Shown in pieces: positions 18,320 through 28,201 of a stretch of DNA of 64,000 nt. The notes below the pieces were generated by a model. The model was not told where the DNA came from and made no database searches. It saw only the letters and a list, made by a program, of their open reading frames with translations. Source of the stretch: Nitrincola lacisaponensis (GTDB taxonomy: Bacteria; Pseudomonadota; Gammaproteobacteria; Pseudomonadales; Balneatricaceae). The translations under genes and the position numbers were made by a program. The stretch is taken from NCBI RefSeq assembly GCF_000691225.1, contig NZ_JMSZ01000042.1, forward strand, positions 1 through 64,000, given 5' to 3'. Each line of letters begins with the position of its first letter. Positions within the stretch are counted from its first letter, which is position 1.

Positions 18320-19195
18320 ATGATTTGCGGCAGTATGGTAGCGTTGGTCACCCCTATGACCCTCAACGGAGATATCGACTGGGAAGCATTGAAACGCCTG
18401 GTGGAGTTCCATATCGAGAAGGGGACCGCGTCGATTGTTGCTGTCGGTACGACAGGTGAGTCGGCCACATTGAGCTGTGAAGAGCATACCGAAGCGATTG
18501 CTTTTGTCGTGGATCAGGTGAATGGACGCATTCCTGTGATAGCGGGTACGGGTGCCAATTCAACCCGTGAAGCGATTGAATTGACACAAGCAGCGAAGAA
18601 TGTGGGTGCAGATGCCAGCCTGTTGGTCACCCCTTACTACAACAAACCGACCCAGGAAGGCTTGTATCAACATTACTGTGCGATTGCTGATGCAGTGGAT
18701 ATCCCCCAGATCCTGTATAACGTACCGGGCCGTACAGCCTGTGATATGTTACCTGAGACTGTATTGCGTCTGGCATCAGTCAGCAACATTGTCGGTGTTA
18801 AAGAGGCTACCGGTAATCTTGAGCGTGCACGTGCACTGATTGAAGCGGCTCCTGAAGGGTTTGCCGTGTACTCAGGTGATGATGCCACTGCAATCGAATT
18901 GATTTTAATGGGTGGGCAGGGGAATATCTCCGTCACCGCAAACGTGGCACCTGCCGAAATGGCAGAACTCTGTCGTCTGGGGCTGGCTGGTGAAGCAGAG
19001 GCTGCACGAGCATTGCAGCAGCGTTTGATGCCACTGCACACGTCTTTGTTTGTGGAAGCGAATCCGATTCCGGTTAAATGGGCGTTGGCCGAAATGGGGC
19101 TGATGCAGCATGGAATTCGCCTGCCATTGACACCACTTTCACCCCAGTATCATGATGTTGTGCGTCAGGCACTCAAAGATAGTGGTATTGCATGA
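18320..19195 (+). CDS. dapA: 4-hydroxy-tetrahydrodipicolinate synthase
   Basis: Condenses pyruvate with aspartate semialdehyde in lysine and diaminopimelate synthesis. The 291 residues match E. coli length. The Schiff-base Lys is in [12 protein letters not shown], with [20 protein letters not shown] (catalytic Tyr) and NPIPVKWAL present. The start at 18320 is set by the family opening [13 protein letters not shown] and GGAG six bases upstream. The stop overlaps bamC by four bases, as in the common dapA-bamC-purC arrangement. Confidence 0.97.
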   Translation: MICGSMVALVTPMTLNGDIDWEALKRLVEFHIEKGTASIVAVGTTGESATLSCEEHTEAIAFVVDQVNGRIPVIAGTGANSTREAIELTQAAKNVGADASLLVTPYYNKPTQEGLYQHYCAIADAVDIPQILYNVPGRTACDMLPETVLRLASVSNIVGVKEATGNLERARALIEAAPEGFAVYSGDDATAIELILMGGQGNISVTANVAPAEMAELCRLGLAGEAEAARALQQRLMPLHTSLFVEANPIPVKWALAEMGLMQHGIRLPLTPLSPQYHDVVRQALKDSGIA

Positions 19196-20604
19196 GTACA
19201 GGTATCCAAATGAGCACATTATTCAGACTGGGTCTGCCATTGCTGGCAACAGCATTGCTGGTATCCGGTTGTGGTTCGATAAAAAATCCGGTGTATGGTG
19301 AACATGGCCTGATTCGTGATCGCAGTCAGGATTATGAGTTGGCCGAGGCCGGACAGCGTCTGGTCATTCCTGATCACATTCAGGCCAGAGAAACCCGGGA
19401 TCAGCTTGTGGTGCCGGATGTCGGTATTACGGCAACGCGTATACAGGGGCGTTTTCAGGCGCCTCGTCCTGAGTTTTTTTATGCTGATCCCACATCTGAC
19501 ACGGTCAGTCTGCAGCGTCTTGAGGGCGAACGGGTCATCATGGTGGATGAACCTATTGCGGATGTATGGACCAAGGTTATCGATTTCTGGGACTACAATG
19601 GTGTAAGGGTTGCCAGAACAGATCCTCGTCAGGGCGTGATTGAAACGGACTGGATTCGTACGGATGGCCGGGAGCACAGTTTGCTGGATCGCTGGTTACG
19701 TCGTTTGACATTGCGTCAGATTGAGGGGCCTGCCGAGAACAAGCTGCGTGTCGTTGTCCGTCCTGATCCGGATGATTACAGCCGTACTTCAATCCGGATG
19801 AAGCATGTACAGTTCCCGTCGGGTCAGGAACCAGATGTGGTGGACTGGGATCACAGTGTTCCAGATATCAGCTATCAGAGCGATATGATGTTTGAAATGT
19901 TGCGTTACTTCAGTCGTGCGACTGAACCGACGACTGCGCAAACCCTATTGGCGATGCAGCAGCAACGAGCTACTCGTGCAGAGCTGGGACGTGATGCACG
20001 TGGTAATCCGGCATTGCGTGTCAATGCGCCGGCTGACCGTGCCTGGGATCTGATCAGTCAGGCTCTTGATCAGGCTGATCTGGATGTAGGTACGCGCAAT
20101 CAGCAGTCAGGTGTGTTCTATATGACCTATACCACGACAACTCCGGTTGAGGACACTAGCCGTCAAGGGTTCTTTGAGTGGCTGTTCTCGGATCGTGAAG
20201 AGATTACGCTGGATACCAGTTTCCTGAGCTCTGCGCTTGGACTGGGTGAAGCTGAGCCGGAAGAAAATATCTACTCCTCCCGTGGTGCTCGCACATCGGC
20301 AGAGCTGGCTGGTGATGAGGAAGTGTTGGCTGATCTGAATGACCCCAACAATCCGGCAAACCAGGATGGTTACAAAGTTTGGCTGGGTGGGCGCGTTATT
20401 TTTGTCTTCGGTGGCAGTGGACGGGGTGTGTTTAATGACCGGACTGGTGAATTTGAACATGTCGGTCGTTACCAGTTGACGCTGAACCGTACCCGAACCG
20501 GGGTGATGGTGACCGTGCTGACCGATCAGGGTATCGCTGCTCCGGCTGTGGTAGCCGAAGAGATCCTCTGGCAGATAAAAGATCAGCTGCCTCAGAGCCT
20601 CTGA
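19192..20604 (+). CDS. bamC: Outer membrane assembly lipoprotein BamC
   Basis: Lipoprotein of the beta-barrel assembly machine. The signal peptide ends in the lipobox LLVSGC. The N-terminal unstructured segment that binds BamD ([20 protein letters not shown]) is well conserved. Two helix-grip domains follow (about 125-230 and 285-470). At 470 residues it is longer than the roughly 344 of E. coli, mostly from an acidic insert around residues 345-395. An alternative start at 19210 would give a shorter signal peptide. Confidence 0.92.
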   Translation: MSTGIQMSTLFRLGLPLLATALLVSGCGSIKNPVYGEHGLIRDRSQDYELAEAGQRLVIPDHIQARETRDQLVVPDVGITATRIQGRFQAPRPEFFYADPTSDTVSLQRLEGERVIMVDEPIADVWTKVIDFWDYNGVRVARTDPRQGVIETDWIRTDGREHSLLDRWLRRLTLRQIEGPAENKLRVVVRPDPDDYSRTSIRMKHVQFPSGQEPDVVDWDHSVPDISYQSDMMFEMLRYFSRATEPTTAQTLLAMQQQRATRAELGRDARGNPALRVNAPADRAWDLISQALDQADLDVGTRNQQSGVFYMTYTTTTPVEDTSRQGFFEWLFSDREEITLDTSFLSSALGLGEAEPEENIYSSRGARTSAELAGDEEVLADLNDPNNPANQDGYKVWLGGRVIFVFGGSGRGVFNDRTGEFEHVGRYQLTLNRTRTGVMVTVLTDQGIAAPAVVAEEILWQIKDQLPQSL

Positions 20605-20628
20605 TATACCGACTCTTGTTAATCAGAT

Positions 20629-20655
20629 ACAGCGCCCGTGTATGGGCGCTGTTTA
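20629..20655 (+). terminator. Hairpin between bamC and purC
   Basis: ACAGCGCCC (20629-20637) pairs perfectly with GGGCGCTGT (20644-20652) around loop GTGTAT; only TTATT follows. It ends 15 bases before the purC start, so it may be a weak terminator or limit read-through into purC. Confidence 0.5.
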
Positions 20656-20667
20656 TTGGAGAAATGA

Positions 20668-21381
20668 ATGGAAAAGCGTGAAGCACTGTATGCGGGTAAG
20701 GCAAAATCTGTATACACCACAGATGACCCTGATCGCATGATCATGGTGTTCCGTGATGACACCTCCGCATTTGATGGTAAAAAAGTTGAGCAACTGGACC
20801 GTAAAGGAATGGTCAACAACAAGTTTAACGCCTTTATCATGCAGAAGCTGGAAGCATCAGGTATTCCAACGCACTTTGAAGCATTGCTGTCTGATACCGA
20901 GAGTCTGGTCAAGCGCTTGTCCATGATGCCGATAGAGTGTGTTGTGCGTAACTATGCAGCGGGTTCCTTGTGCCGCCGTCTCGGTATTGAAGAAGGTATG
21001 ACGCTCAATCCGCCCACCTTTGAAATGTTTCTGAAAAATGACGCGTTGGGCGATCCGATGGTGAATGAATCCCATATCGCCACCTTCGGCTGGGCTGATC
21101 CTGCGCATATCGCCATCGCCAAAGAGTTGACCTTCAAGGCAAACGATGTATTGAAACAACTGTTTGATGAGGCCGGTTTGTTGTTGGTTGACTATAAGCT
21201 GGAGTTTGGTCTGTTCAACGGTCAGGTGGTGCTGGGCGATGAATTTTCGCCAGATGGCTGCCGTCTGTGGGATAAAGAGACGCGTACCAAAATGGACAAA
21301 GATCGATTCCGCCAGGGGTTGGGTGGTGTGATTGAGGCCTATGAAGAAGTTGGCCGTCGTCTGGGTATCACGTTTGACTAA
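20668..21381 (+). CDS. purC: SAICAR synthetase
   Basis: Phosphoribosylaminoimidazole-succinocarboxamide synthase of purine synthesis. The 237 residues equal the E. coli length. Conserved blocks are [38 protein letters not shown] and [19 protein letters not shown] ribosome site precedes the start. It follows bamC as in most relatives. Confidence 0.97.
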   Translation: MEKREALYAGKAKSVYTTDDPDRMIMVFRDDTSAFDGKKVEQLDRKGMVNNKFNAFIMQKLEASGIPTHFEALLSDTESLVKRLSMMPIECVVRNYAAGSLCRRLGIEEGMTLNPPTFEMFLKNDALGDPMVNESHIATFGWADPAHIAIAKELTFKANDVLKQLFDEAGLLLVDYKLEFGLFNGQVVLGDEFSPDGCRLWDKETRTKMDKDRFRQGLGGVIEAYEEVGRRLGITFD

Positions 21382-21400
21382 TGATTAAGGGTGTCAGTTG

Positions 21401-22351
21401 ATGCGCGCTGTTTTTCTGGATAGTACCAGTCTTGATGATCTGGATCTCTCGCCCTTGGCCGCAGGCCTGGATGAATGGGTTGTCTATCCGGCCAGTACTC
21501 CGGAACAGGTGGCTGAGCGTATTGATGGTTTTGATATTGTGATTACCAATAAGGCCATCCTGACAGCTGAAACCCTGACCCAAGCTAAATCCTTGAAACT
21601 GATCTGTGTAGTGGCGACCGGGCTCAATAATGTTGACCTGGAAGCTGCGCGTCAGGCAGGCATTGCTGTGTATAACTGCCAGGGCTATGGTACCGGATCA
21701 GTTGCACAGCATGTCATGATGCTGATGCTGGTGCTGCATACGCGTTTTGCAGACTATCACCGAGCTGTCCAGCAGGGACGTTGGCAGCACGCCGAACAGT
21801 TCTGTCTGTTGGACTTCCCGATTCTGGAGCTCAGTGGGCGAACCCTCGGTATTGTTGGCTATGGAGAGCTGGGAGCCAGAGTGGCTGAACTGGCTCGGGC
21901 TTTCGGCATGCGTGTATTGATTGCAGCACGCCCTGGCAGTGAAGTGGCGTCCGGGCGTATCGCTCTGGAGGAAATGTTACCCCAGGTGGATGTGCTGAGT
22001 CTGCACTGTCCATTGACAGAGCAAACACGTAATCTGATCGATGCCGCGGCTTTGTCGCTGATGCCCAAAGGCAGTTTTCTGGTAAATGCAGCACGCGGCG
22101 GTATCGTCAATGAAGCAGCATTGGTCGATGCTTTGCGCAGTGGTCATCTTGCTGGTGCTGCAACGGATGTACTGACTCAGGAACCGCCACGTGACGGAAA
22201 TCCATTACTGGATCCCTCTGTACCAAATCTGTTGGTGACGCCCCACAATGCCTGGGGGAGCCGTCAGGCACGTGAAGCGATTATCGCCCAGACTGCTGAA
22301 AACATCTCTGCCTGGAAACAGGGCCAGAGTTTGCGGCGAGTGGTGCCCTGA
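21401..22351 (+). CDS. D-2-hydroxyacid dehydrogenase, glycerate dehydrogenase-like
   Basis: NAD(P)-dependent dehydrogenase of 316 residues. It has the Rossmann motif LGIVGYGELGARVA, the ARGGIVNEAALVDAL block and the catalytic Arg/Glu/His set (NAARGG, DVLTQEPP, PHNAWGS). The ATG at 21401 is chosen over the adjacent TTG. Family resemblance is closest to HprA-like hydroxypyruvate/glyoxylate reductases, but the substrate is not fixed by the sequence. It follows purC by 19 bases. Confidence 0.85.
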   Translation: MRAVFLDSTSLDDLDLSPLAAGLDEWVVYPASTPEQVAERIDGFDIVITNKAILTAETLTQAKSLKLICVVATGLNNVDLEAARQAGIAVYNCQGYGTGSVAQHVMMLMLVLHTRFADYHRAVQQGRWQHAEQFCLLDFPILELSGRTLGIVGYGELGARVAELARAFGMRVLIAARPGSEVASGRIALEEMLPQVDVLSLHCPLTEQTRNLIDAAALSLMPKGSFLVNAARGGIVNEAALVDALRSGHLAGAATDVLTQEPPRDGNPLLDPSVPNLLVTPHNAWGSRQAREAIIAQTAENISAWKQGQSLRRVVP

Positions 22352-22386
22352 GGCGTCTCCAGCGGCCTGTTTCAGAAAGGGTTGCT

Positions 22387-23007
22387 TCAGAAAGGACAGG
22401 GTGATTCAAAGACCATCCACTCACCACTGAGTGGATGCCTCAATTCCAGCTGGTCAGCATGCAGCATCATACGTGGATGCTGTTGGTGCTCGGCTTCATC
22501 TGTATAAAAAACATCACCCAGAATCGGGTGGCCAATAGCAAGCAAATGAACTCTGAGTTGATGCGAACGGCCTGTATGTGGGTAGAGTAGTACCCGGCTG
22601 TGTTCGCTTTGACGTTCTATGCATTGCCAGTGTGTCAGCGAGGGCTTGCCATTCTCCAGGTCAACCTTGGAAAGAGGGCGGTTTTCCCAGTCGGGTGACA
22701 GTGGTAAGTCAATCTTTCCCTGTGTTTCTGCCAGGTTTCCGGTGACCAGCGCCTGGTAGCGTTTTTTCGGTACACGTTCCTGAAACTGTATGCTCAATGC
22801 CCGGTGTGAGCCTGCATTCAGTGCCAGGACCAGTAAGCCTGATGTGGCATAGTCCAGACGGTGAACAATCCGTATGGTCGGAAACTCCAGTTGCAGGCGT
22901 GTGACCAGGCAGTCCCGCTTGGCTTCACCTATGCCGGGTACGGATAGCAGATTATCCGGTTTGGATACCACCACCATGACATCATCAGCGTAAAGCAGAT
23001 CAATCAT
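22387..23007 (-). CDS. rluA: Dual-specificity pseudouridine synthase RluA
   Basis: Isomerises uridine 746 of 23S rRNA and U32 of several tRNAs in E. coli. The 206-residue protein lacks an S4 domain, like RluA, and has the catalytic motif IVHRLDYATSGLLVLA with its Asp, plus PHTGRSHQLRVHLLAIGHPI. The gene overlaps rlmD by four bases, so both rRNA modification genes form one unit. Confidence 0.88.
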   Translation of the reverse strand: MIDLLYADDVMVVVSKPDNLLSVPGIGEAKRDCLVTRLQLEFPTIRIVHRLDYATSGLLVLALNAGSHRALSIQFQERVPKKRYQALVTGNLAETQGKIDLPLSPDWENRPLSKVDLENGKPSLTHWQCIERQSEHSRVLLYPHTGRSHQLRVHLLAIGHPILGDVFYTDEAEHQQHPRMMLHADQLELRHPLSGEWMVFESPCPF

Positions 23008-24350
23008 TTGCGTACCTCAAACAGTGCCATGGATTCGATGTGTGATGTGTTGGGAAACATATCCAGTACACTGAACCGGGTCATGTCATACCCAGCGGCG
23101 ATTAATGTGCCAGCGTCCCGGGCCAGGGCAGCCGGGTTGCAGGCGATATACAAAATTTTGCGGGGCTTTAGCGGCAGCAATTGCGGAATCAGCTCTGCAG
23201 CACCGCTGCGCGGTGGATCGAGCAGTATCAGGTCCGGTCGGTACTGCCGATACCAGGCGGTTTCCTTGATAGGCTGGCTCAGATCGGCGCAGTAAAAATC
23301 AGCGTTGTGCAGCTGATTATGCAGCGCATTTTGCTGTGCACGAGAAACCATTGTCTGGCTGCCTTCCACACCCACAACCTGTTTCAGATGGCGTGCCAGA
23401 GGTAATGCAAAATTACCCAGCCCACAGAACAGATCCAGTAAGGTTTGCTCGGGCTGAGGGTCAAGCCATTCTTTGGCACGTGCAATCATGGCGCGATTCA
23501 CCTCAGCATTGACCTGCAGGAAGTCACCGGGCTGAAAAAATAACTGAGTCTGTGGATCAGCCTGAAAACCAAGCTCTGCCTGGTGGTGCAAGGGTGTCAG
23601 ATTTTGCTGATGGTCTTCCAGCCAGATGCTTAGTTGCAGTTGTTTGCCAAGTTCCACAAGACGTTGCTGGGTCGTCGAGGATAGCGGCTTTACAGCGCGA
23701 AACCTTAGAGCACCCTCGCTGTCTCCAAGGCTGACCAGTACTTCAGTGATATGGCGTACATCAGGCGTTTCTGCCAGTGTTTCGTGCAGTTTTTGAAACA
23801 GTGAGTCCAGTCGTGAGTCCAGTACCGGGCAGTGTTCAATATTCAGCAGCTTGGCCGATTGGCGACGGCGAAAACCGGTCAGTAACGCACCGTCCCGTTG
23901 ACGTTGATTAATACCTATACGGGCGCTGCGACGATAACCGGTTGGACGGGATTCAATCGGGTTGTCGATCTGCTCCGGTGATACGTCTGAAAAGCGCTGC
24001 AATAGGTCCACCACCAGATGCTGTTTGATGCCGGGAGCGACTTGAGTATTCAGGTGCTGCAGATCGCAGCCGCCGCACTGCTGGTAATGCTGGCATACAG
24101 GATTCACCCTGTCTGGACTTGCCTTCATGACCTCGATCGTGTCAGCTTCGTCGAAGCGTTTGTGTGAAGCTTCGACGCGCACCAAGACCTGCTCTCCCGG
24201 GAGTGCGTTGCGAATGAACAGGGTTTTTCCGCCATGCAAGGCAATGCCTCGACACTCATTACTTAAACGTATCACGTCAAGGGGTGTATCTATGACGGGT
24301 AAGGGGGCGGACGGCGGCGAGGGGCGGCGTTGTTTTCTAGGCATGGTCAT
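23004..24350 (-). CDS. rlmD: 23S rRNA (uracil-1939-C5) methyltransferase RlmD
   Basis: SAM-dependent methyltransferase of 448 residues. It carries an N-terminal TRAM domain (about 15-75), an iron-sulfur cluster site (CQHYQQCGGCDLQH plus the Cys in EHCPVLD), the SAM-binding block LLDLFCGLGNFALPLA and the catalytic IACNPAALARD region. Two ATGs (24350, 24344) are candidate starts, with little ribosome site before either. It lies head-to-head with nfuA. Confidence 0.92.
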   Translation of the reverse strand: MTMPRKQRRPSPPSAPLPVIDTPLDVIRLSNECRGIALHGGKTLFIRNALPGEQVLVRVEASHKRFDEADTIEVMKASPDRVNPVCQHYQQCGGCDLQHLNTQVAPGIKQHLVVDLLQRFSDVSPEQIDNPIESRPTGYRRSARIGINQRQRDGALLTGFRRRQSAKLLNIEHCPVLDSRLDSLFQKLHETLAETPDVRHITEVLVSLGDSEGALRFRAVKPLSSTTQQRLVELGKQLQLSIWLEDHQQNLTPLHHQAELGFQADPQTQLFFQPGDFLQVNAEVNRAMIARAKEWLDPQPEQTLLDLFCGLGNFALPLARHLKQVVGVEGSQTMVSRAQQNALHNQLHNADFYCADLSQPIKETAWYRQYRPDLILLDPPRSGAAELIPQLLPLKPRKILYIACNPAALARDAGTLIAAGYDMTRFSVLDMFPNTSHIESMALFEVRK

Positions 24351-24529
24351 CTGAAAAAAAGAAGCAATTATAACCTGTTTTCATTGCGAACCGGGACCGG
24401 AAGTTGCGAAAATCTGCTTTTAGTATTTCGGTATTCGATCAAAGGCGTAATATCCGATCAATTTACTCGGAATTAATTTCAGTGTATGCTGTCAATTAGA
24501 CATCTATGACAGCTGTGAGTGTTAAAACG

Positions 24530-25123
24530 ATGATAATTACGGTAACAGAGGGTGCTCAGGACTACCTGGCCAGCCTGCTTGAAAAACAGAATGTTGACGG
24601 AATGGCTGTGCGGTTGTTTGTGACTCAGCCCGGTACGCCCTATGCTGAGACTTGTCTGGCCTATTGCCGACCAGACGAGGTGAATGATCAGGATGAGGTG
24701 CTGGAAACCGTCAAGCTGCGTTTTTATCTGGAAAAAAACAGCTTGCCGTATCTGGAAGAGGCGGTAATCGATTTTGCTGAAGATCGAATGGGTGGGCAAC
24801 TGACGATCAAGGCCCCCAATGCCAAAATGCCTAAAGTGACAGCTGACAGCCCGTTGCAGGACCAGATCAACTATATTCTCTATTCAGATATCAATCCGGG
24901 GCTGTCCGCTCATGGGGGCGAGGTCAAGCTGATCGAGTTGATTGAAGAAGAGGCCGGGCATATTGCAATTCTCAAGTTTGGCGGTGGTTGCCAGGGATGC
25001 AGTGCTGTCGACCTGACGCTGAAGGATGGCGTGGAAAAAACGCTGATTGAACGTGTTCCAGGTCTGGTAGCGGTGAAGGATGTGACGGATCACAGTAATA
25101 CCTCTAATGCCTACTACAAGTAA
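24530..25123 (+). CDS. nfuA: Fe/S biogenesis protein NfuA
   Basis: Iron-sulfur carrier that delivers [4Fe-4S] clusters to target enzymes. The 197 residues comprise a degenerate A-type domain (about 1-95, lacking the three Cys of true IscA) and a C-terminal NifU domain with the ligand CxxC in [18 protein letters not shown]. The start at 24530 matches the E. coli protein; an upstream in-frame ATG at 24506 has no ribosome site. Confidence 0.94.
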   Translation: MIITVTEGAQDYLASLLEKQNVDGMAVRLFVTQPGTPYAETCLAYCRPDEVNDQDEVLETVKLRFYLEKNSLPYLEEAVIDFAEDRMGGQLTIKAPNAKMPKVTADSPLQDQINYILYSDINPGLSAHGGEVKLIELIEEEAGHIAILKFGGGCQGCSAVDLTLKDGVEKTLIERVPGLVAVKDVTDHSNTSNAYYK

Positions 25124-25147
25124 TCACTGAAGCTCCAAATTTGTCGT

Positions 25148-25195
25148 CAAGCCGTAACAGAGACCTGAAGGGTGTTGCGGCTTGCAATTTCTTTC
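25148..25195 (+). terminator. Long stem-loop after nfuA
   Basis: CAAGCCGTAACA (25148-25159) pairs with TGTTGCGGCTTG (25173-25184), 12 pairs including one T-G, with a 13-base loop and then ATTTCTTT. It could terminate nfuA transcription. Its right arm also contains the -35 of the lon heat-shock promoter. Confidence 0.5.
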
Positions 25196-25206
25196 CTTGC
25201 CCCCAT
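25181..25206 (+). promoter_or_regulatory. Sigma-32 (heat-shock) promoter for lon
   Basis: CTTGCA (25181-25186), a 14-base spacer, then CCCCAT (25201-25206) match the sigma-32 consensus CTTGAA-N13-17-CCCCAT in all but one position. It lies 65 bases before lon, whose E. coli homologue is a known heat-shock gene. Confidence 0.75.
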
Positions 25207-25271
25207 AGACTGATACTATCCAAAGAGCACAGCCCAGACCGGGTTGCTGCGCAGCACAGAGGCACAGAATT

Positions 25272-27716
25272 ATGGATCACTTTGAAGCAATAGAGGATAA
25301 CGCCGGTCGTGGCCGTGTTGATATCGAGCTTCCGGTTCTTCCACTGCGGGATGTTGTGGTATACCCGCACATGGTTATCCCGCTGTTTGTGGGGCGAGCC
25401 AAGTCGATTCGAGCATTGGATAATGCTCTGGCTCACAACAAACAGATTGTATTGGTAGCGCAAAAGAGTGCTTCTGAAGATGAGCCTGCTGCTTCCGATC
25501 TGTTCCATGTCGGAACTGTGGCCACCATTTTGCAAATGCTGAAATTGCCAGATGGTACGGTCAAAGTACTGGTTGAAGGCGAGTACCGTGCGCGTATTGC
25601 CTGCCTGACGGATCACGAAGACTGCTTCAGTGCCAGCCTTGAAGTGATGGTGACTGAAGAGGCCACTGAAGCTGAAAGTGAAATCTACAAGCATACGGCA
25701 CTGGACCAGTTCGAACGCTTTATTCAGATCAACAAGAAGATACCTTCTGAAGTGCTGAGTTCACTGCAGAATATCGATGACATTGGGCGCCTGGCGGATA
25801 CCCTTGCAGCGCATATGGCGCTCAAGCTGGACGAGAAGCAAAAGGTTCTGGAGATGCTCGGCAGTCGTGAGCGACTGGAATATCTGATGGCCAAAATGGA
25901 AACTGAAATTGACCTGGTAGAGGTTGAGAAGCGCATCCGTGGCCGGGTAAAAAAACAGATGGAAAAAAGCCAGCGCGAGTACTATCTGAACGAGCAAATG
26001 AAGGCTATTCAGAAAGAGCTGGGTGACATGGATGAGACTGGCGGCAATGATATGGATGAGTTGCGTCGTCGGATTGAAGCCGCCGGAATGCCTGAAGAGG
26101 CGCTGAAAAAGACGCTGGCCGAGCACAAAAAATTGCAAATGATGTCGCCGATGAGCGCAGAGGCAACAGTGGTGCGTGGTTATATTGACTGGATGCTGCA
26201 GGTGCCCTGGACCAAACGTTCCAAGGTGCGTCTGGATATGCAGCGCGCACAGAATATTCTGGATGAAGATCATTTTGGTCTGGAAGAAGTCAAAGAACGT
26301 ATTATTGAATATCTGGCTGTACAGAAGCGGGTTCGCAAGCTTAAAGGGCCTATTCTGTGTCTGGTAGGGCCTCCGGGTGTTGGTAAGACCTCACTGGGTA
26401 AATCCATTGCCCGTGCCACCAATCGCGAGTATGTGCGTATGGCGTTGGGTGGTGTCCGTGATGAAGCCGAGATTCGGGGTCATCGACGTACCTATATCGG
26501 CTCCATGCCGGGTAAGCTGGTGCAGAAAATCACCAAGGCAGGCGTCAAAAACCCTCTGTTCCTGTTAGATGAAATTGACAAAATGGGGATGGATCATCGT
26601 GGTGACCCGTCTTCAGCGCTGCTGGAAGTGCTGGATCCTGAGCAAAACAGTACCTTTAACGACCATTATCTTGAAGTGGATATGGATCTTTCTGATGTAC
26701 TGTTCATCTGTACGTCCAACTCGATGAATATTCCCGGTCCTTTGCTGGATCGTATGGAAATTATCCGTATTCCGGGTTATACCGAAGATGAAAAGCTCAA
26801 TATTGCGAAAAAATACTTGATTCCCAAGCAGATGAAGCAAAGCGGCCTGAAATCAGGTGAGCTGGTGTTTACTGATGAGGCGATTCTGGATTTGATCCGC
26901 TATTACACCCGGGAAGCTGGTGTACGTGGTCTGGAGCGTGAGATTGCCAAGATCTGTCGTAAAGCGGTACGTGAGTTCGCCCTGGGTAAAATGACTGAGG
27001 CGTTACAGCAGGTCACCGCTGAGAATCTGGAGCATTACTCGGGTGTACACAAGCACAACTATGGTAAGGCTGAAGAGGAAGACCTGGTCGGGCATGTAAC
27101 CGGGTTGGCCTGGACGCAGGTTGGCGGAGAAATTCTGAGTATCGAAGCGGCGATCGTGCCAGGGAAAGGGCGTCAGATTCATACCGGTTCGCTGGGTGAT
27201 GTGATGAAAGAATCCATCCAGGCGGCTCTGACCGTGGTGCGCAATCGTTCGGTGCAACTGGGGATACGTCCTGATTTTCATGAGAAGCAGGATATTCATA
27301 TCCATGTGCCGGAAGGTGCGACGCCAAAAGATGGACCGAGTGCCGGTATAGGTATGTGCACAGCGCTGATTTCTGCGTTAACAGGCATTCCTGTACGCTC
27401 TGATGTGGCGATGACCGGTGAGATTACCCTGCGTGGACAGGTACTACCGATCGGTGGTTTGAAAGAGAAATTACTGGCTGCACACCGGGGTGGCATCAAA
27501 ACTGTGGTCATTCCGGATGAAAATAAGCGAGATTTGAAAGAAATACCTGAAAATATTAAGGCAGACTTGGACATAATCGCGGTAAAATGGATTGATGAGG
27601 TTTTGGAGGTGGCATTGACCCGCTCTCCGGAGCCTCTTGATGAGAAAGAAGCAGAAATTGTTGCTAAAGAGAGTGCAGGTGTAAAACCTGAGCCAGGACA
27701 ATTAAGCACTCATTAA
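25272..27716 (+). CDS. lon: ATP-dependent protease Lon
   Basis: Cytoplasmic AAA+ serine protease that degrades misfolded and regulatory proteins. The 814 residues contain the N-terminal substrate-binding LON domain (about 18-215), a coiled-coil segment, the AAA+ module with Walker [14 protein letters not shown] and Walker [11 protein letters not shown], and the protease domain with the catalytic Ser in PKDGPSAGI and Lys in [14 protein letters not shown]. It precedes hupB as in E. coli. Confidence 0.98.
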   Translation: MDHFEAIEDNAGRGRVDIELPVLPLRDVVVYPHMVIPLFVGRAKSIRALDNALAHNKQIVLVAQKSASEDEPAASDLFHVGTVATILQMLKLPDGTVKVLVEGEYRARIACLTDHEDCFSASLEVMVTEEATEAESEIYKHTALDQFERFIQINKKIPSEVLSSLQNIDDIGRLADTLAAHMALKLDEKQKVLEMLGSRERLEYLMAKMETEIDLVEVEKRIRGRVKKQMEKSQREYYLNEQMKAIQKELGDMDETGGNDMDELRRRIEAAGMPEEALKKTLAEHKKLQMMSPMSAEATVVRGYIDWMLQVPWTKRSKVRLDMQRAQNILDEDHFGLEEVKERIIEYLAVQKRVRKLKGPILCLVGPPGVGKTSLGKSIARATNREYVRMALGGVRDEAEIRGHRRTYIGSMPGKLVQKITKAGVKNPLFLLDEIDKMGMDHRGDPSSALLEVLDPEQNSTFNDHYLEVDMDLSDVLFICTSNSMNIPGPLLDRMEIIRIPGYTEDEKLNIAKKYLIPKQMKQSGLKSGELVFTDEAILDLIRYYTREAGVRGLEREIAKICRKAVREFALGKMTEALQQVTAENLEHYSGVHKHNYGKAEEEDLVGHVTGLAWTQVGGEILSIEAAIVPGKGRQIHTGSLGDVMKESIQAALTVVRNRSVQLGIRPDFHEKQDIHIHVPEGATPKDGPSAGIGMCTALISALTGIPVRSDVAMTGEITLRGQVLPIGGLKEKLLAAHRGGIKTVVIPDENKRDLKEIPENIKADLDIIAVKWIDEVLEVALTRSPEPLDEKEAEIVAKESAGVKPEPGQLSTH

Positions 27717-27722
27717 ACGCTG

Positions 27723-27745
27723 AAGCCCCCATAAAAAGGGGCTTT
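27723..27745 (+). terminator. Terminator after lon
   Basis: AAGCCCC (27723-27729) pairs with GGGGCTT (27738-27744), loop CATAAAAA; only a short T-run follows. It lies directly after the lon stop and before the hupB promoter. Confidence 0.65.
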
Positions 27746-27749
27746 GCGG

Positions 27750-27779
27750 TTGACACCGGATTCTGAGTGTTGGTATAAA
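27750..27779 (+). promoter_or_regulatory. Strong sigma-70 promoter for hupB
   Basis: A perfect -35 TTGACA (27750-27755) and TATAAA (27774-27779) are separated by 18 bases, 68 bases before the hupB start. This fits the high expression expected for HU. Confidence 0.8.
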
Positions 27780-27847
27780 GTGGCCTGAAGAGTTACTGGG
27801 CATACCACGCGAACAGAACAAAATAACGATGCATTAAGGGGAACAAT

Positions 27848-28123
27848 GTGAATAAGTCTGAATTGATTGATGCTATTGCAGCTTCTGCTGATCTACCTAA
27901 GGCAGCTGCAGGTCGTGCATTGGATGCGACTCTGGAAGCTGTTACCAAAGCGCTGCAGAACAACGAGTCCGTTGCGCTGGTTGGTTTTGGAACCTTCTCT
28001 GTTAAAGAGCGTGCCGCCCGTACTGGCCGTAACCCACAGACTGGCCAGCCAATCGAGATTGCAGCCGCTACTCTGCCAACTTTCAAGCCTGGCAAAGCGC
28101 TGAAAGATGCGGTAAACAAGTAA
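27848..28123 (+). CDS. hupB: DNA-binding protein HU-beta
   Basis: Nucleoid protein of 91 residues that bends and compacts DNA. The start [11 protein letters not shown] and the DNA-embracing arm ([20 protein letters not shown]) are canonical. The start codon is GTG at 27848 with AGGGG upstream. It lies between a near-consensus promoter and a strong terminator. Confidence 0.97.
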   Translation: MNKSELIDAIAASADLPKAAAGRALDATLEAVTKALQNNESVALVGFGTFSVKERAARTGRNPQTGQPIEIAAATLPTFKPGKALKDAVNK

Positions 28124-28142
28124 GCTGACCTTCCCGGTCGAA

Positions 28143-28173
28143 GAAAGCGCATTCCCATGGGTGCGCTTTTTTT
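28143..28173 (+). terminator. Rho-independent terminator of hupB
   Basis: AAAGCGCA (28144-28151) pairs with TGCGCTTT (28162-28169), enclosing CCCATGGG, and merges into a run of seven T (28167-28173). Confidence 0.88.
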
Positions 28174-28201
28174 GTATTAAACGAAAAGGTAACTGTAAAC
28201 A

